Below are positions 40,027-47,423 of a DNA stretch of 64,000 nucleotides, piece by piece. The DNA lies in the NCBI GenBank assembly GCA_000169355.1, contig AAXX01000002.1:372001-436000 (forward strand). Reading direction: 5' to 3'. Origin of the DNA: Flavobacteria bacterium BAL38 (GTDB lineage Bacteria > Bacteroidota > Bacteroidia > Flavobacteriales > Flavobacteriaceae). The position numbers and the translations under genes are program-made. The notes below the pieces were generated by a model. That model saw nothing but the letters and a program-made list of their open reading frames with translations, was not told the DNA's origin and did not search any database. Every line of letters begins with the position of its first letter. Positions within the stretch are counted from its first letter, which is position 1.

Positions 40027-40127
40027 GAAAAAGCAGTTAATTTGTTTAAGTAATAATTAACAGCGAAATAAAATATTTATTGTGTGAATAAAAATTTTCT
40101 TACGAAAAGTTTAACAATAAACACAAA

Positions 40128-40154
40128 AAAAACCGAAGCGTTAACTTCGGTTTT
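40128..40154 (-). terminator. Terminator of der
   Basis: Stem AAACCGAAG/CTTCGGTTT. Read on the minus strand it is followed by a T-run (the A-run at 40124-40131), just after the der stop codon. Confidence 0.85.
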
Positions 40155-40157
40155 CTA

Positions 40158-41468
40158 CTATTTCTGTCTGAAATAAATATCAATTGGAACGCCACTAAAA
40201 TTGTATTGTTCTCTCAGTTTATTTTCAATAAAACGTTTGTATGGATCTTTTACATATTGTGGCAAGTTAGCAAAAAACACAAACTGAGGTGTTGGTGTTG
40301 GCAACTGCATACAATATTTAATTTTTACATATTTTCCTTTTAAGGCTGGTGGTGGCGTTGCTTCAATAATAGGCAACATCAACTCGTTGAATTTAGAAGT
40401 AGAAATACGTTGTTTTCTGTTTTCAAATACTTCAACAGCAGTTTCTAATGCTTTTAGTAAACGTTGTTTGGTTAAAGCCGAGATAAAAAGAATAGGCACA
40501 TCAGTAAATGGTTGTAATTCTTCTCTAATCTTACGTTCGTAATCACGGGTTGTCATGGTGTCTTTTTCTACCAAATCCCATTTGTTTACAAGGATTACAA
40601 CTCCTTTACGGTTTTTTTCAGCCAACCAAAAAATACTTTGGTCTTGACCTTCAAATCCACGAGTAGCATCGATAACTAATAAACAAACATCACTGTGTTC
40701 AATAGCTCTTACTGATCGCATTACCGAGTAAAACTCTAAATCTTCTTTTACTTTTGCTTTACGTCTAATTCCGGCTGTATCAACCAAGTTAAATTCAAAT
40801 CCAAAACGGTTGTATCTTGTATCAATTGCATCACGAGTAGTTCCAGCAATATCGGTTACCACAAATCTATCTTCGCCAATTAAAGCGTTAATGAAAGATG
40901 ATTTTCCTGCGTTTGGTCTACCTACAACACAAAAACGTGGTAATGGTTCTACTTCTTCGGTAACTTCTGGCATTTCAGGTAATACTTCGACTAATTTGTC
41001 TAAAAGTTCACCTGTTCCGCTTCCGCTCATTCCCGAAATCGTGAAATATTCCCCTAATCCTAAGTTGTAAAATTCTACTGCGTCTTTTTCACGCATCGCA
41101 TTATCTACTTTGTTAATTACTAACAAAACAGGTTTTTTAACCTTACGAAGTAACTTAGCCACTTCATCATCCATTGGAGTAATTCCTTCTTCCACATCTA
41201 CTACAAAAATAATAGCATCTGCCTCGTCAATAGCTAATTCTACTTGTTTGCGAATTTCAGCTTCAAAAATATCGTCCGAACCTTTGATATAACCACCCGT
41301 GTCAATTACAGAAAACTCCTTTCCATTCCATTCACTTTTTCCATAATTTCTATCACGCGTAACACCGCTTACCGAGTCAACAATAGCTTCTCTTCGCTGA
41401 ATTAAACGGTTAAAAAATGTGGATTTTCCAACATTCGGTCTTCCTACAATGGCAACAATATTATTCAT
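40158..41468 (-). CDS. der: Ribosome-assembly GTPase Der (EngA)
   Basis: A 436-residue double GTPase needed for 50S subunit maturation. G domain 1 has [18 protein letters not shown] and NKVD. G domain 2 has [22 protein letters not shown] and NKWD. A C-terminal KH-like domain ends PIDIYFRQK. The ATG at 41468 ([10 protein letters not shown]) is the usual start; an upstream ATG at 41489 adds seven residues without family support. IS1182 copy 1 lies about 155 bp upstream of the start, in the intergenic region. Confidence 0.98.
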   Translation of the reverse strand: MNNIVAIVGRPNVGKSTFFNRLIQRREAIVDSVSGVTRDRNYGKSEWNGKEFSVIDTGGYIKGSDDIFEAEIRKQVELAIDEADAIIFVVDVEEGITPMDDEVAKLLRKVKKPVLLVINKVDNAMREKDAVEFYNLGLGEYFTISGMSGSGTGELLDKLVEVLPEMPEVTEEVEPLPRFCVVGRPNAGKSSFINALIGEDRFVVTDIAGTTRDAIDTRYNRFGFEFNLVDTAGIRRKAKVKEDLEFYSVMRSVRAIEHSDVCLLVIDATRGFEGQDQSIFWLAEKNRKGVVILVNKWDLVEKDTMTTRDYERKIREELQPFTDVPILFISALTKQRLLKALETAVEVFENRKQRISTSKFNELMLPIIEATPPPALKGKYVKIKYCMQLPTPTPQFVFFANLPQYVKDPYKRFIENKLREQYNFSGVPIDIYFRQK

Positions 41469-41504
41469 AATCTTATTTTGAATCTGCAAAAGTACGATTT
41501 TTTT

Positions 41505-41623
41505 TGTAGCTTTTTCCAGCTACCCACTACAACTCCACAATTTTAGCTCTTTTTTTCTGTATTTATTCGGTCAGCTTCTATGGTCGCTGTCCAAATAAAA
41601 AGAAAAAATAGGTCAAAAATTTG
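41505..41623. repeat. Dispersed intergenic repeat, copy 2 (left part, split by IS1182)
   Basis: TCCAGCTA (41515) and TGGTCGCT (41581) are 66 bp apart. The matching third word ATCTGG (43405) lies on the far side of the IS. Removing the IS and one 9 bp duplication gives a spacing of 59 bp, exactly as in the copy at 22425-22575. Confidence 0.6.
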
Positions 41624-41673
41624 GAGGGCACTGAAAAACATCGACTATTTTGATTAGTACCGTTTTTAGTCAA

Positions 41674-41724
41674 TAAAAAAACGCTTGTAACGGGATTTTA
41701 AATATCCGTTATGAGCGTTTTTCT
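41674..41724 (-). terminator. Hairpin/terminator inside IS1182 copy 1
   Basis: Long imperfect stem AAAAACGCT-TGTAACGG / CCGTTATG-AGCGTTTTT, downstream of the transposase gene. On the minus strand the second arm ends in a T-run. Confidence 0.7.
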
Positions 41725-41814
41725 TTTTGCAACTGTTTTTTATTGGAGGTTGTATAAGTTTGTTTTTGGCTTTTACAGGTTGTTTTTTCAAAATACCTGA
41801 GCAGATTGCGTTTT

Positions 41815-43263
41815 CTACATTAATTTGAGAATTCTTTTTAAGTTTACTGTGAATATTGCTATTGCACCTTGCATTTGCATATTGGTAATGCCGTATAAAA
41901 TTGCTTTATCATAACCGTATACATTTTTTAATTCGCTATTTTTGGCTTCTATCTTGTATCGATGTTTTGCTTTTTCTTTGTAATATTCTGTTTCTTGAAA
42001 AAAAATTTGGTCTTGATGTAGTTCTGATTTTATAGATACTGAATATGTTTTAGTTTTAGCTCCTTCTTTGTAACAACCATTTTTTAAAGGACAAGATTTG
42101 CATTTTTCGACATCAAAATAATAAGTGTCTACTTGATTTATTCCAATATTTTTACTTCCACCACGTGCTTTTTTTATTGCCAAATGTCCTGCTGGGCAAA
42201 CAAACCTATCGGCATCTTTATTATAATCAAATTTATCGGCATCTTTTCTGTTTCCTTGTGTTATTGATGGATTTAATTTTGCTACTACTTTAATATTTTG
42301 CTCACTTGTGATTTTAAGATTTTCTTTTCCAGAGTAAGCAGCATCACCAATAATGGTGTCTACATCAATTCCATTTTCTTGACTAATTTCTATAAGCTTA
42401 GGCAATTCTGGTCCATCACCTTTTTCACCCGATGTTACTACGGCTGCAGTAATGATGCGCTCTTCAGTCATTGCCAAATGAGTTTTGTATCCAAAGAAGG
42501 AACTCTCAGCAGATTTATGACCTATTTTTGCATCGGTATCTTTTGATAAAGTTAGGTTTTCTTGAGTATCCTCCACAGTTTCCTTTAACAGGTTTAATTT
42601 CTCTTTCACTGCAGGAATCGAACTTATAGATGGCTCGTTTTCGATACGTTTTTCTAATTCTTTACAATAAACCAACTCCTTTTCTAAATCATTGTCGGTA
42701 TTCTTTTGAGGCATACGTTCTTTAAATTGGTCGTCAAAGGTGTATATTGTTTTTCGAAGTAACTTGGAGCGTTCTCTCAATACATCGATGGCTAAAAACG
42801 GATTAGATCTTGATAAAGTATGAGTGGCATCAACGATAATAGACTTCGAACGAATTATTCCTTTTTCAATAGCAATAGTTACTGTTTTGTTTATCAATAG
42901 ATTTAATAAGTCGGTGTCTTTCAAACGTAGTTTTCTGAACTTTGTCAACGAACTTGGATTGATAACATCGTCTTCAGGATTCATATCCAAAAAATATTTA
43001 AAAGACATATCATATTGAGAACGTTCCACCACATCTACATCGGAAATAGTGTAAATTGTTTTAAGAAGTAAATACTTAAACATACGAACAGGACTTTCTG
43101 CCATACGACCATTTGTTGTGCAGTATTTGTTTAAAAACTCATCATAAATAAAGGAAAAATCAATTAAATCATTGATTTTTCTTAATATATTTTCCTTTGG
43201 AACTATTAAATCATACAACGTAGAATGAGCACTAAATTGTATTGTTTGCTGCTTTAATAACAT
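41815..43263 (-). CDS. IS1182-family transposase (copy 1)
   Basis: A 482-residue transposase. The N-terminal DUF772-type region (MAESPVRMFKYLLLKTIY, then SPSSLTKFRKLRL-like NPSSLTKFRKLRL) is followed by a DDE domain with IIVDATHTLSRSNP, DTIIGDAAYSGKEN and a C-terminal Glu region HRYKIEAKNSELKNVYGY. A Cys cluster (CPAGH ... CKSCPLKNGC) lies between the second Asp and the Glu. No interruption, so probably active. Identical to copy 2. Confidence 0.95.
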   Translation of the reverse strand: MLLKQQTIQFSAHSTLYDLIVPKENILRKINDLIDFSFIYDEFLNKYCTTNGRMAESPVRMFKYLLLKTIYTISDVDVVERSQYDMSFKYFLDMNPEDDVINPSSLTKFRKLRLKDTDLLNLLINKTVTIAIEKGIIRSKSIIVDATHTLSRSNPFLAIDVLRERSKLLRKTIYTFDDQFKERMPQKNTDNDLEKELVYCKELEKRIENEPSISSIPAVKEKLNLLKETVEDTQENLTLSKDTDAKIGHKSAESSFFGYKTHLAMTEERIITAAVVTSGEKGDGPELPKLIEISQENGIDVDTIIGDAAYSGKENLKITSEQNIKVVAKLNPSITQGNRKDADKFDYNKDADRFVCPAGHLAIKKARGGSKNIGINQVDTYYFDVEKCKSCPLKNGCYKEGAKTKTYSVSIKSELHQDQIFFQETEYYKEKAKHRYKIEAKNSELKNVYGYDKAILYGITNMQMQGAIAIFTVNLKRILKLM

Positions 43264-43475
43264 CTAAAAAACTCTATAATTAGAGCTAAATATACGAAAA
43301 AAGGAGCAGAAAAACTAAGTTTTCTACTCCTTAAATTATTGCAATTATTATTATTTAAAGGAACTTTTTCAGTGCCCTCAAAAATTTGCGGGGTTTTCGT
43401 TTTTATCTGGGCTAGGGTATGAAATTTGTTCAACATTTGTTAAAATTGTATATATTAGCTTTAAAATCAGAAGAA

Positions 43476-43967
43476 ATGGAACCTGAAAAAAGCATCGCAC
43501 TTCGTCCCAAATTTGAAGTCGAATCAAATAATAGTGTCGATAAAATTTTAGAAAAAGCAAAACAGTTAAAAGCCGAACTCAAAGCCGATTATCAAATAAA
43601 AATAATCGACGAGCATTTGTATTTCTATTTCAGTAAAGAAAAACGAAAATACTATTCCCCTTTTTTACATTTGGAATTAGAATCCAATGAAGATAAAACA
43701 ACAGTAAAAGGTCTTTTTGGTCCAGAGCAATTGTTGTGGACGCTTTTTATGTTTCTTCACTTTATCATTGCAGGATTGTTTTTAGTTTTTGCAATGATGG
43801 CCTACACACATTGGTCGCTAAAACAATCTACGGTTTTAGATTTCAGTATTATGGGAATTATGGTAGCATTTTGGTTTTCACTCTATTTTATGGCACGATT
43901 AAATAGAGAACGTGGTATACCACAAATGCATGAATTGGAAGATTTGATGTATAAGGTTTTGGAATAA
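43476..43967 (+). CDS. Conserved hypothetical membrane protein next to era
   Basis: A 163-residue protein when started at ATG 43476 (MEPEKSIALRPKF); a longer start at 43419 adds an unsupported leader. The N-terminal ~85 residues are soluble and charged (LEKAKQLKAELKADYQIKIIDEHLYFYFS), and two transmembrane helices follow (LLWTLFMFLHFIIAGLFLVFAM, seen at FLHFIIAGLFLVF, and FSIMGIMVAFWFSLYFMA). Both termini are probably cytoplasmic. It converges on era. Not recognised as a named family. Confidence 0.72.
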   Translation: MEPEKSIALRPKFEVESNNSVDKILEKAKQLKAELKADYQIKIIDEHLYFYFSKEKRKYYSPFLHLELESNEDKTTVKGLFGPEQLLWTLFMFLHFIIAGLFLVFAMMAYTHWSLKQSTVLDFSIMGIMVAFWFSLYFMARLNRERGIPQMHELEDLMYKVLE

Positions 43968-43998
43968 AAAAACCTGATGAGTATTCATCAGGCATCTT
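43966..43998. terminator. Terminator between the hypothetical membrane protein gene and era
   Basis: Stem CCTGATGA/TCATCAGG with loop GTAT, A-run before and T-rich sequence after, between convergent genes. Confidence 0.85.
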
Positions 43999-44024
43999 TT
44001 ATCTTTGCTCTTTTTTCTTTTTTC

Positions 44025-44909
44025 TTATTTCTGGTTATATCCAAAACGTTTTAATTGGTAAGCACTGCTTCTCCAATCTTTATTTACTTTAACGTAAGTA
44101 GCCAAGTGAATTTGTTTTCCAAAGAATTTTTCTAAATCTTCTCTTGCTTGAATACCTACACGCTTTAAAGCTGCACCTTTGTGACCAATGATAATTCCTT
44201 TTTGAGTATCGCGTTCTACCATAATTACGGCGCGAATTCTAATAATGTTATCATCTTCAATAAATTCTTCCGTTTCAATTTCTACAGCATACGGAATTTC
44301 TTTGTCGTAGTTTAATAAGATTTTCTCACGAATAGTCTCGTTTACAAAGAAACGTTCTGGTTTATCGGTTAATGCATCCTTAGGATAAAACGCTGGAGAA
44401 ACCGGAAGTAATTCGATAATTCTATCAAAAACGGTTTGTACATTAAAATTCTCTAAAGCCGAAATAGGAAAAAGTTCTGCATTAGGTACTTTTTCTTTCC
44501 AAGCTTGTACTTGTTCTTCTAGTTGTTCTTGGTTCGATTTGTCTATTTTGTTTAATAACAACAAAACTGGGATTTTAGAATGGATAATTTTATTAAAAAA
44601 CGCTTCGTCTTTTAATTCTTTTTCTCCAATTTCCACCATATAAACTAAAATATCAGCATCTTCAAAAGCCGATTTCACAAAATCCATCATCGAATTCTGT
44701 AATTCATACGCGGGTTTAATAATTCCAGGCGTATCTGAAAATAAAACTTGAAAATCATCTCCATTTACAATTCCTAAAATACGATGTCTAGTAGTTTGTG
44801 CTTTCGATGTGATAATAGAAAGACGCTCGCCAACAAACGCATTCATAAGGGTTGATTTTCCTACATTCGGATTTCCAATAATATTAACATAACCTGCTTT
44901 GTGCTCCAT
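44025..44909 (-). CDS. era: Ribosome-assembly GTPase Era
   Basis: A 294-residue GTPase that binds 16S rRNA during 30S maturation. The G domain has GNPNVGKSTLMN, DTPGIIKPAYELQ and NKID. The C-terminal KH domain has GIIIGHKGAALKRVG. The ATG at 44909 (MEHKAGYVNIIG) was chosen; a longer in-frame start at 44969 runs through the predicted promoter. It is divergent from the tRNA-fMet cluster. Confidence 0.98.
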   Translation of the reverse strand: MEHKAGYVNIIGNPNVGKSTLMNAFVGERLSIITSKAQTTRHRILGIVNGDDFQVLFSDTPGIIKPAYELQNSMMDFVKSAFEDADILVYMVEIGEKELKDEAFFNKIIHSKIPVLLLLNKIDKSNQEQLEEQVQAWKEKVPNAELFPISALENFNVQTVFDRIIELLPVSPAFYPKDALTDKPERFFVNETIREKILLNYDKEIPYAVEIETEEFIEDDNIIRIRAVIMVERDTQKGIIIGHKGAALKRVGIQAREDLEKFFGKQIHLATYVKVNKDWRSSAYQLKRFGYNQK

Positions 44910-44928
44910 TTCAATATATTTATGGGTG

Positions 44929-44936
44929 CAAAGGTA
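44929..44936 (-). promoter_or_regulatory. Predicted -7 element of era
   Basis: TACCTTTG on the minus strand, 19 bp upstream of the era start codon. It supports the shorter era start. Confidence 0.5.
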
Positions 44937-44985
44937 GTGATAACGCCTTAAATAGTAGAAAGAAAACATTATTTTTAAAAAAGTC

Positions 44986-45015
44986 TTGTGATTTTAAATA
45001 AAGATTGTACCTTTG
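44986..45015 (+). promoter_or_regulatory. Predicted promoter of the tRNA-fMet cluster
   Basis: TTG (44986-44988) and TACCTTTG (45008-45015) are 19 bp apart, a full match to the flavobacterial pattern, and end 11 bp before the first tRNA. Confidence 0.8.
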
Positions 45016-45026
45016 CACTCACAAAT

Positions 45027-45099
45027 CGCGGGATAGAGCAGTAGGCAGCTCGTCGGGCTCATAACCCGAAGGTCACAGGTTCGAGTCCTGTTCCCGCTA
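45027..45099 (+). tRNA. tRNA-fMet (CAT), first copy
   Basis: A complete cloverleaf: acceptor CGCGGGA/TCCCGCT, D-stem GAGC/GCTC, anticodon stem TCGGG/CCCGA with loop CTCATAA, T-arm ACAGG/CCTGT. The first and last acceptor bases (C1 and T72) do not pair, and three G-C pairs sit next to the anticodon loop. Both are marks of initiator tRNA. CCA is not fully encoded. Confidence 0.95.
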
Positions 45100-45128
45100 C
45101 TAAGTAATTAAATCAGTGTTTACAGGAA

Positions 45129-45176
45129 GGCTCATATCCGCCACGGCGGACAAGGTTCGAGTCCTGTTCCCGCTAC
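45129..45176 (+). pseudogene. 3' half of tRNA-fMet with hairpin replacing part of the anticodon arm
   Basis: The sequence runs from GGCTCATA, through TCCGCCACGGCGGA (6 bp stem, 2 nt loop), into CAAGGTTCGAGTCCTG and the tRNA 3' end TTCCCGCTAC. The hairpin stands where the intact gene has ACCCGAAGGT. The 5' half is missing, so it cannot fold as a tRNA. Confidence 0.85.
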
Positions 45177-45209
45177 TAAGTAGCCTTATTGAGATTACAA
45201 AACGCACAT

Positions 45210-45267
45210 CGCGGGATAGAGCAGTAGGCAGCTCGTCGGGCTCATATCCGCCACGGCGGACACAGGT
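45210..45267 (+). pseudogene. 5' half of tRNA-fMet joined to the same hairpin
   Basis: The tRNA-fMet sequence is intact from its first base to CTCATA of the anticodon loop, then continues as TCCGCCACGGCGGA and CACAGGT, after which similarity ends. The 3' side of the anticodon stem, most of the T-arm and the acceptor strand are lost. Confidence 0.85.
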
Positions 45268-45305
45268 CAAGATTTGGATAAATTAAAAGTTTTAAAAACA
45301 TATAT

Positions 45306-45378
45306 CGCGGGATAGAGCAGTAGGCAGCTCGTCGGGCTCATAACCCGAAGGTCACAGGTTCGAGTCCTGTTCCCGCTA
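45306..45378 (+). tRNA. tRNA-fMet (CAT), second intact copy
   Basis: Identical over its whole length to the copy at 45027-45099, with all initiator features. It is followed directly by a terminator (45383-45413). Confidence 0.95.
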
Positions 45379-45382
45379 CCAA

Positions 45383-45413
45383 GAAGCTTCACAGAAATGT
45401 GGAGCTTTTTTTT
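45383..45413 (+). terminator. Terminator after second tRNA-fMet
   Basis: Stem AGCTTCACA/TGTGGAGCT (one G-U) and a run of eight T. Almost identical to the terminator at 45742-45772. Confidence 0.9.
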
Positions 45414-45421
45414 ATAAAGTT

Positions 45422-45676
45422 ATGGAAGAATTTGTGGTTTACATATTATTTTCTGAGGATTATGGTAAGACTTATGTAGGTTTTACATCTAATTTGATTG
45501 AGCGATTTAAATCTCACAATTATTTGAGTAAAAAAGGATATACAATTAAATTCAGACCTTGGGAAGTAGTTTATGTTGAATTTTTTACAACAAAATCTGA
45601 GGCATTAAAAAGAGAGAAATTTTTAAAAACAGGAAATGGCAGGGAATTTATAAAAGAAGTAGTTTCTAAATTATAA
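45422..45676 (+). CDS. Small GIY-YIG endonuclease domain protein
   Basis: An 84-residue single-domain protein. The two signature motifs read VYIL (residues 6-9) and YVGFT (18-22). The catalytic-type Arg is in LIERFKSHN, and the conserved late Glu region reads ALKREKFLKTGNGREFI. The fold is shared by homing endonucleases, UvrC and small YhbQ-like proteins, so it could cleave DNA or branched structures. It begins nine bases after the terminator of tRNA-fMet copy 2 and ends just before another tRNA-3'-end/terminator unit, so tRNA remnants enclose it. No other domain or DNA-binding module is present. Confidence 0.9.
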   Translation: MEEFVVYILFSEDYGKTYVGFTSNLIERFKSHNYLSKKGYTIKFRPWEVVYVEFFTTKSEALKREKFLKTGNGREFIKEVVSKL

Positions 45677-45683
45677 GTTCATG

Positions 45684-45738
45684 AGCTCATATCCGCCAAG
45701 GCGGACACAGGTTCGAGTCTCCGTCTTCAGCGGACTAC
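45684..45738 (+). pseudogene. tRNA-fMet remnant with two inserted palindromes
   Basis: GAGCTCATA is followed by TCCGCCAAGGCGGA (same hairpin, loop AA), CACAGGTTCGAGTC, a second imperfect palindrome TCCGTCTTCAGCGGA, and the tRNA end CTAC. The second palindrome replaces the end of the T-stem and most of the acceptor strand. Directly after it comes a copy of the tRNA terminator. Confidence 0.8.
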
Positions 45739-45741
45739 TAA

Positions 45742-45772
45742 GAAGCTTCACAGTAATGTGAAGCTTTTTTTT
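45742..45772 (+). terminator. Second copy of the tRNA-type terminator, after the GIY-YIG gene
   Basis: Perfect stem AGCTTCACA/TGTGAAGCT with loop GTAA and a run of T. It duplicates 45383-45413. Confidence 0.9.
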
Positions 45773-45828
45773 ATGTAATTAATTCATTAATAAATGGTTA
45801 TGTTTTGTTATTGTTTTGGTTTTTTGGC

Positions 45829-45857
45829 TTGATTTAATAATAAAAACACTACTTTTG
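45829..45857 (+). promoter_or_regulatory. Predicted promoter of the J-domain/KTSC gene
   Basis: TTG (45829-45831) and TACTTTTG (45850-45857) are 18 bp apart and end 20 bp before the start codon. Confidence 0.65.
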
Positions 45858-45877
45858 CACCTTTATTTTAAAATACT

Positions 45878-46330
45878 ATGAATCCAAAGAAAATTGCCGA
45901 GTACAGAAAGTTACTTGATGTTACCAAAACAGCTACGTTAAAAGAACTGAAAACTATTTACAGAAATAGTATGAAGGAAGATCATCCTGATACAATTGCA
46001 GATCCAGTGGAGCGTTTAGCTGCTGAAGAAAGAAGTAAAAATATTATTGAAGCGTATCACTTTTTAGTAAGTATTGCTCCAGAAACGCAAGAAAAAAACA
46101 AAGAAGTTTATTTAAAAACTACTACTACTGTAAATATTCAAGATTTTTACATGGATAATGGTGTGTTGTATATTTCATTTTTAGATGGTAGTAACTATGA
46201 GTACTTCAGTGTGCCAAAAGTTACCTACATTAAAATGGTAAATGCAGAATCTCCAAGCCGTTTTGCTAGAAGACATATCTACAATGAATTTTTATATAGA
46301 AGTGCTTCAAAATTAGTTGCAAACGTATAA
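45878..46330 (+). CDS. J-domain-like / KTSC domain fusion protein
   Basis: A 150-residue cytoplasmic protein. Residues ~5-65 look like a small J domain: LLDVTKTATLKELKTIYRN, then EDHPDTIAD with the HPD motif needed to stimulate Hsp70, then NIIEAYHFL. Residues ~90-145 match the KTSC domain (LYISFLDGSNYEYFSVP, AESPSRFARRHIYNEFLYR). KTSC domains are of unknown function and often linked to RNA- or tRNA-related proteins. A DnaK partner is likely but not shown. Confidence 0.83.
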   Translation: MNPKKIAEYRKLLDVTKTATLKELKTIYRNSMKEDHPDTIADPVERLAAEERSKNIIEAYHFLVSIAPETQEKNKEVYLKTTTTVNIQDFYMDNGVLYISFLDGSNYEYFSVPKVTYIKMVNAESPSRFARRHIYNEFLYRSASKLVANV

Positions 46331-46354
46331 AATAGTTTTTAGTATATTTACGTA

Positions 46355-47416
46355 ATGAAAATTGGTGTAAAATTACTATCGTTACTATCTATTCTTATTA
46401 CTTTTTCTTGTTCTAAAGAAGAAGCATCAAATAATAATCAAGAGTTTATCAAGGCAGCAGATATGTCAATGTTGCCTTTGATAGAATCTGAAGGTTCTAC
46501 TTATTACAATGCCAATAATATTGCTGAAGATGCACTGCGTACACTAAAAAATGCAGGCTGCAATACCATACGAATTAGACTTTGGCATACTCCAACAGTA
46601 AATCAGTCAGGATTTAATGAAGTAAAAACTTTTGCACAGCGTGTAAAAAATAATGGAATGAAAGTTTGGTTAACCGTTCATTATTCAGACACTTGGGCAG
46701 ATCCTGGTAATCAAGAAAAGCCTAATGCATGGAGTGGTTTAACTTTTAATCAGTTAAAAGCACAATTTGAAAATTATACAGCAACTATTGTAAACGAAAT
46801 CCAACCCGATATTTTTCAAATTGGGAATGAAATTAATAGCGGCTTTATTTTTCCAGAGGGAAATTTAGCAACTAATGAGACTCAGTTTTTGTCGCTATTA
46901 ACTAGTGCGAGTTCAGTAATTCGAGCTAATAATCCAACAACAAAAATTATGTTGCATTTTGCGGGAATTGATGGTTCTGCATGGTTTTTTTCGAAAATGT
47001 CAGCTATTGATTATGATTATATTGGTTTGTCTTATTATCCAATGTGGCATGGAACTGATATTAATTTATTGCAACAAACGATGACTACATTAGGACAAAC
47101 CCACAATAAAAAAGTGTTAATTGCAGAAACATCTTATCCATTTACTTTAGGGTGGAACGATTGGACTAATAATATTATTGGTTTAACTAATCAATTACAT
47201 CCTAGTTATCCTGCTTCCCCAGAAGGTCAAAAAGCATTTTTTCAACAAATTAAAAATACTTTAAAAAATACTCCAAACGGATTGGGTTTTTGTTATTGGG
47301 GCACCGAATGGATAGCTTTTAGAGGGACAGAATCTACAAATGGATCTTCATATGAAAATCAGGCCTTGTGGGATTTTAATCATCAAGCTTTACCTGCGCT
47401 TTCTGTTTTTAATTAA
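46355..47416 (+). CDS. GH53 endo-beta-1,4-galactanase, lipoprotein
   Basis: A 353-residue surface or periplasmic lipoprotein (lipobox ITFSC, Cys19). The glycoside hydrolase family 53 barrel follows: FIKAADMSMLPLIESEG near the start, acid/base Glu in FQIGNEINSGF near residue 158, and nucleophile Glu in VLIAETSYPFT near 256. It should cut beta-1,4-galactan or arabinogalactan side chains of pectin. No SusC/SusD pair is adjacent, so it is a lone enzyme. IS1595 copy B begins 8 bp after its stop codon. Confidence 0.92.
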   Translation: MKIGVKLLSLLSILITFSCSKEEASNNNQEFIKAADMSMLPLIESEGSTYYNANNIAEDALRTLKNAGCNTIRIRLWHTPTVNQSGFNEVKTFAQRVKNNGMKVWLTVHYSDTWADPGNQEKPNAWSGLTFNQLKAQFENYTATIVNEIQPDIFQIGNEINSGFIFPEGNLATNETQFLSLLTSASSVIRANNPTTKIMLHFAGIDGSAWFFSKMSAIDYDYIGLSYYPMWHGTDINLLQQTMTTLGQTHNKKVLIAETSYPFTLGWNDWTNNIIGLTNQLHPSYPASPEGQKAFFQQIKNTLKNTPNGLGFCYWGTEWIAFRGTESTNGSSYENQALWDFNHQALPALSVFN

Positions 47417-47423
47417 TTTTTTT

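Larger units (their letters stand above)
41624..43379 (-). mobile_element. IS1182-family insertion sequence, copy 1
   Basis: A 1756 bp element with ends GAGGGCACTGAAAAA/TTTTTCAGTGCCCTC. A 9 bp target duplication AAAAATTTG lies at 41615-41623 and 43380-43388, showing a simple insertion. Inside, a long hairpin at 41674-41724 (AAAAACGCT ... AGCGTTTTT) ends the transposase transcript. It is identical in length to copy 2 at 60382-62137. Confidence 0.95.

Noticed and set aside
44910..44969. Longer start of era at 44969
   Set aside because: The extension runs through the predicted -7 element and lacks resemblance to Era N-termini.
45129..45176. A third functional tRNA gene
   Set aside because: The 5' half is missing and the anticodon stem is replaced by a hairpin, so no cloverleaf can form.
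46355..47416. Polysaccharide utilisation locus around the GH53 enzyme and the barrel protein at 37240
   Set aside because: No SusC/SusD pair or other carbohydrate genes are adjacent and the two genes are 6 kb apart.
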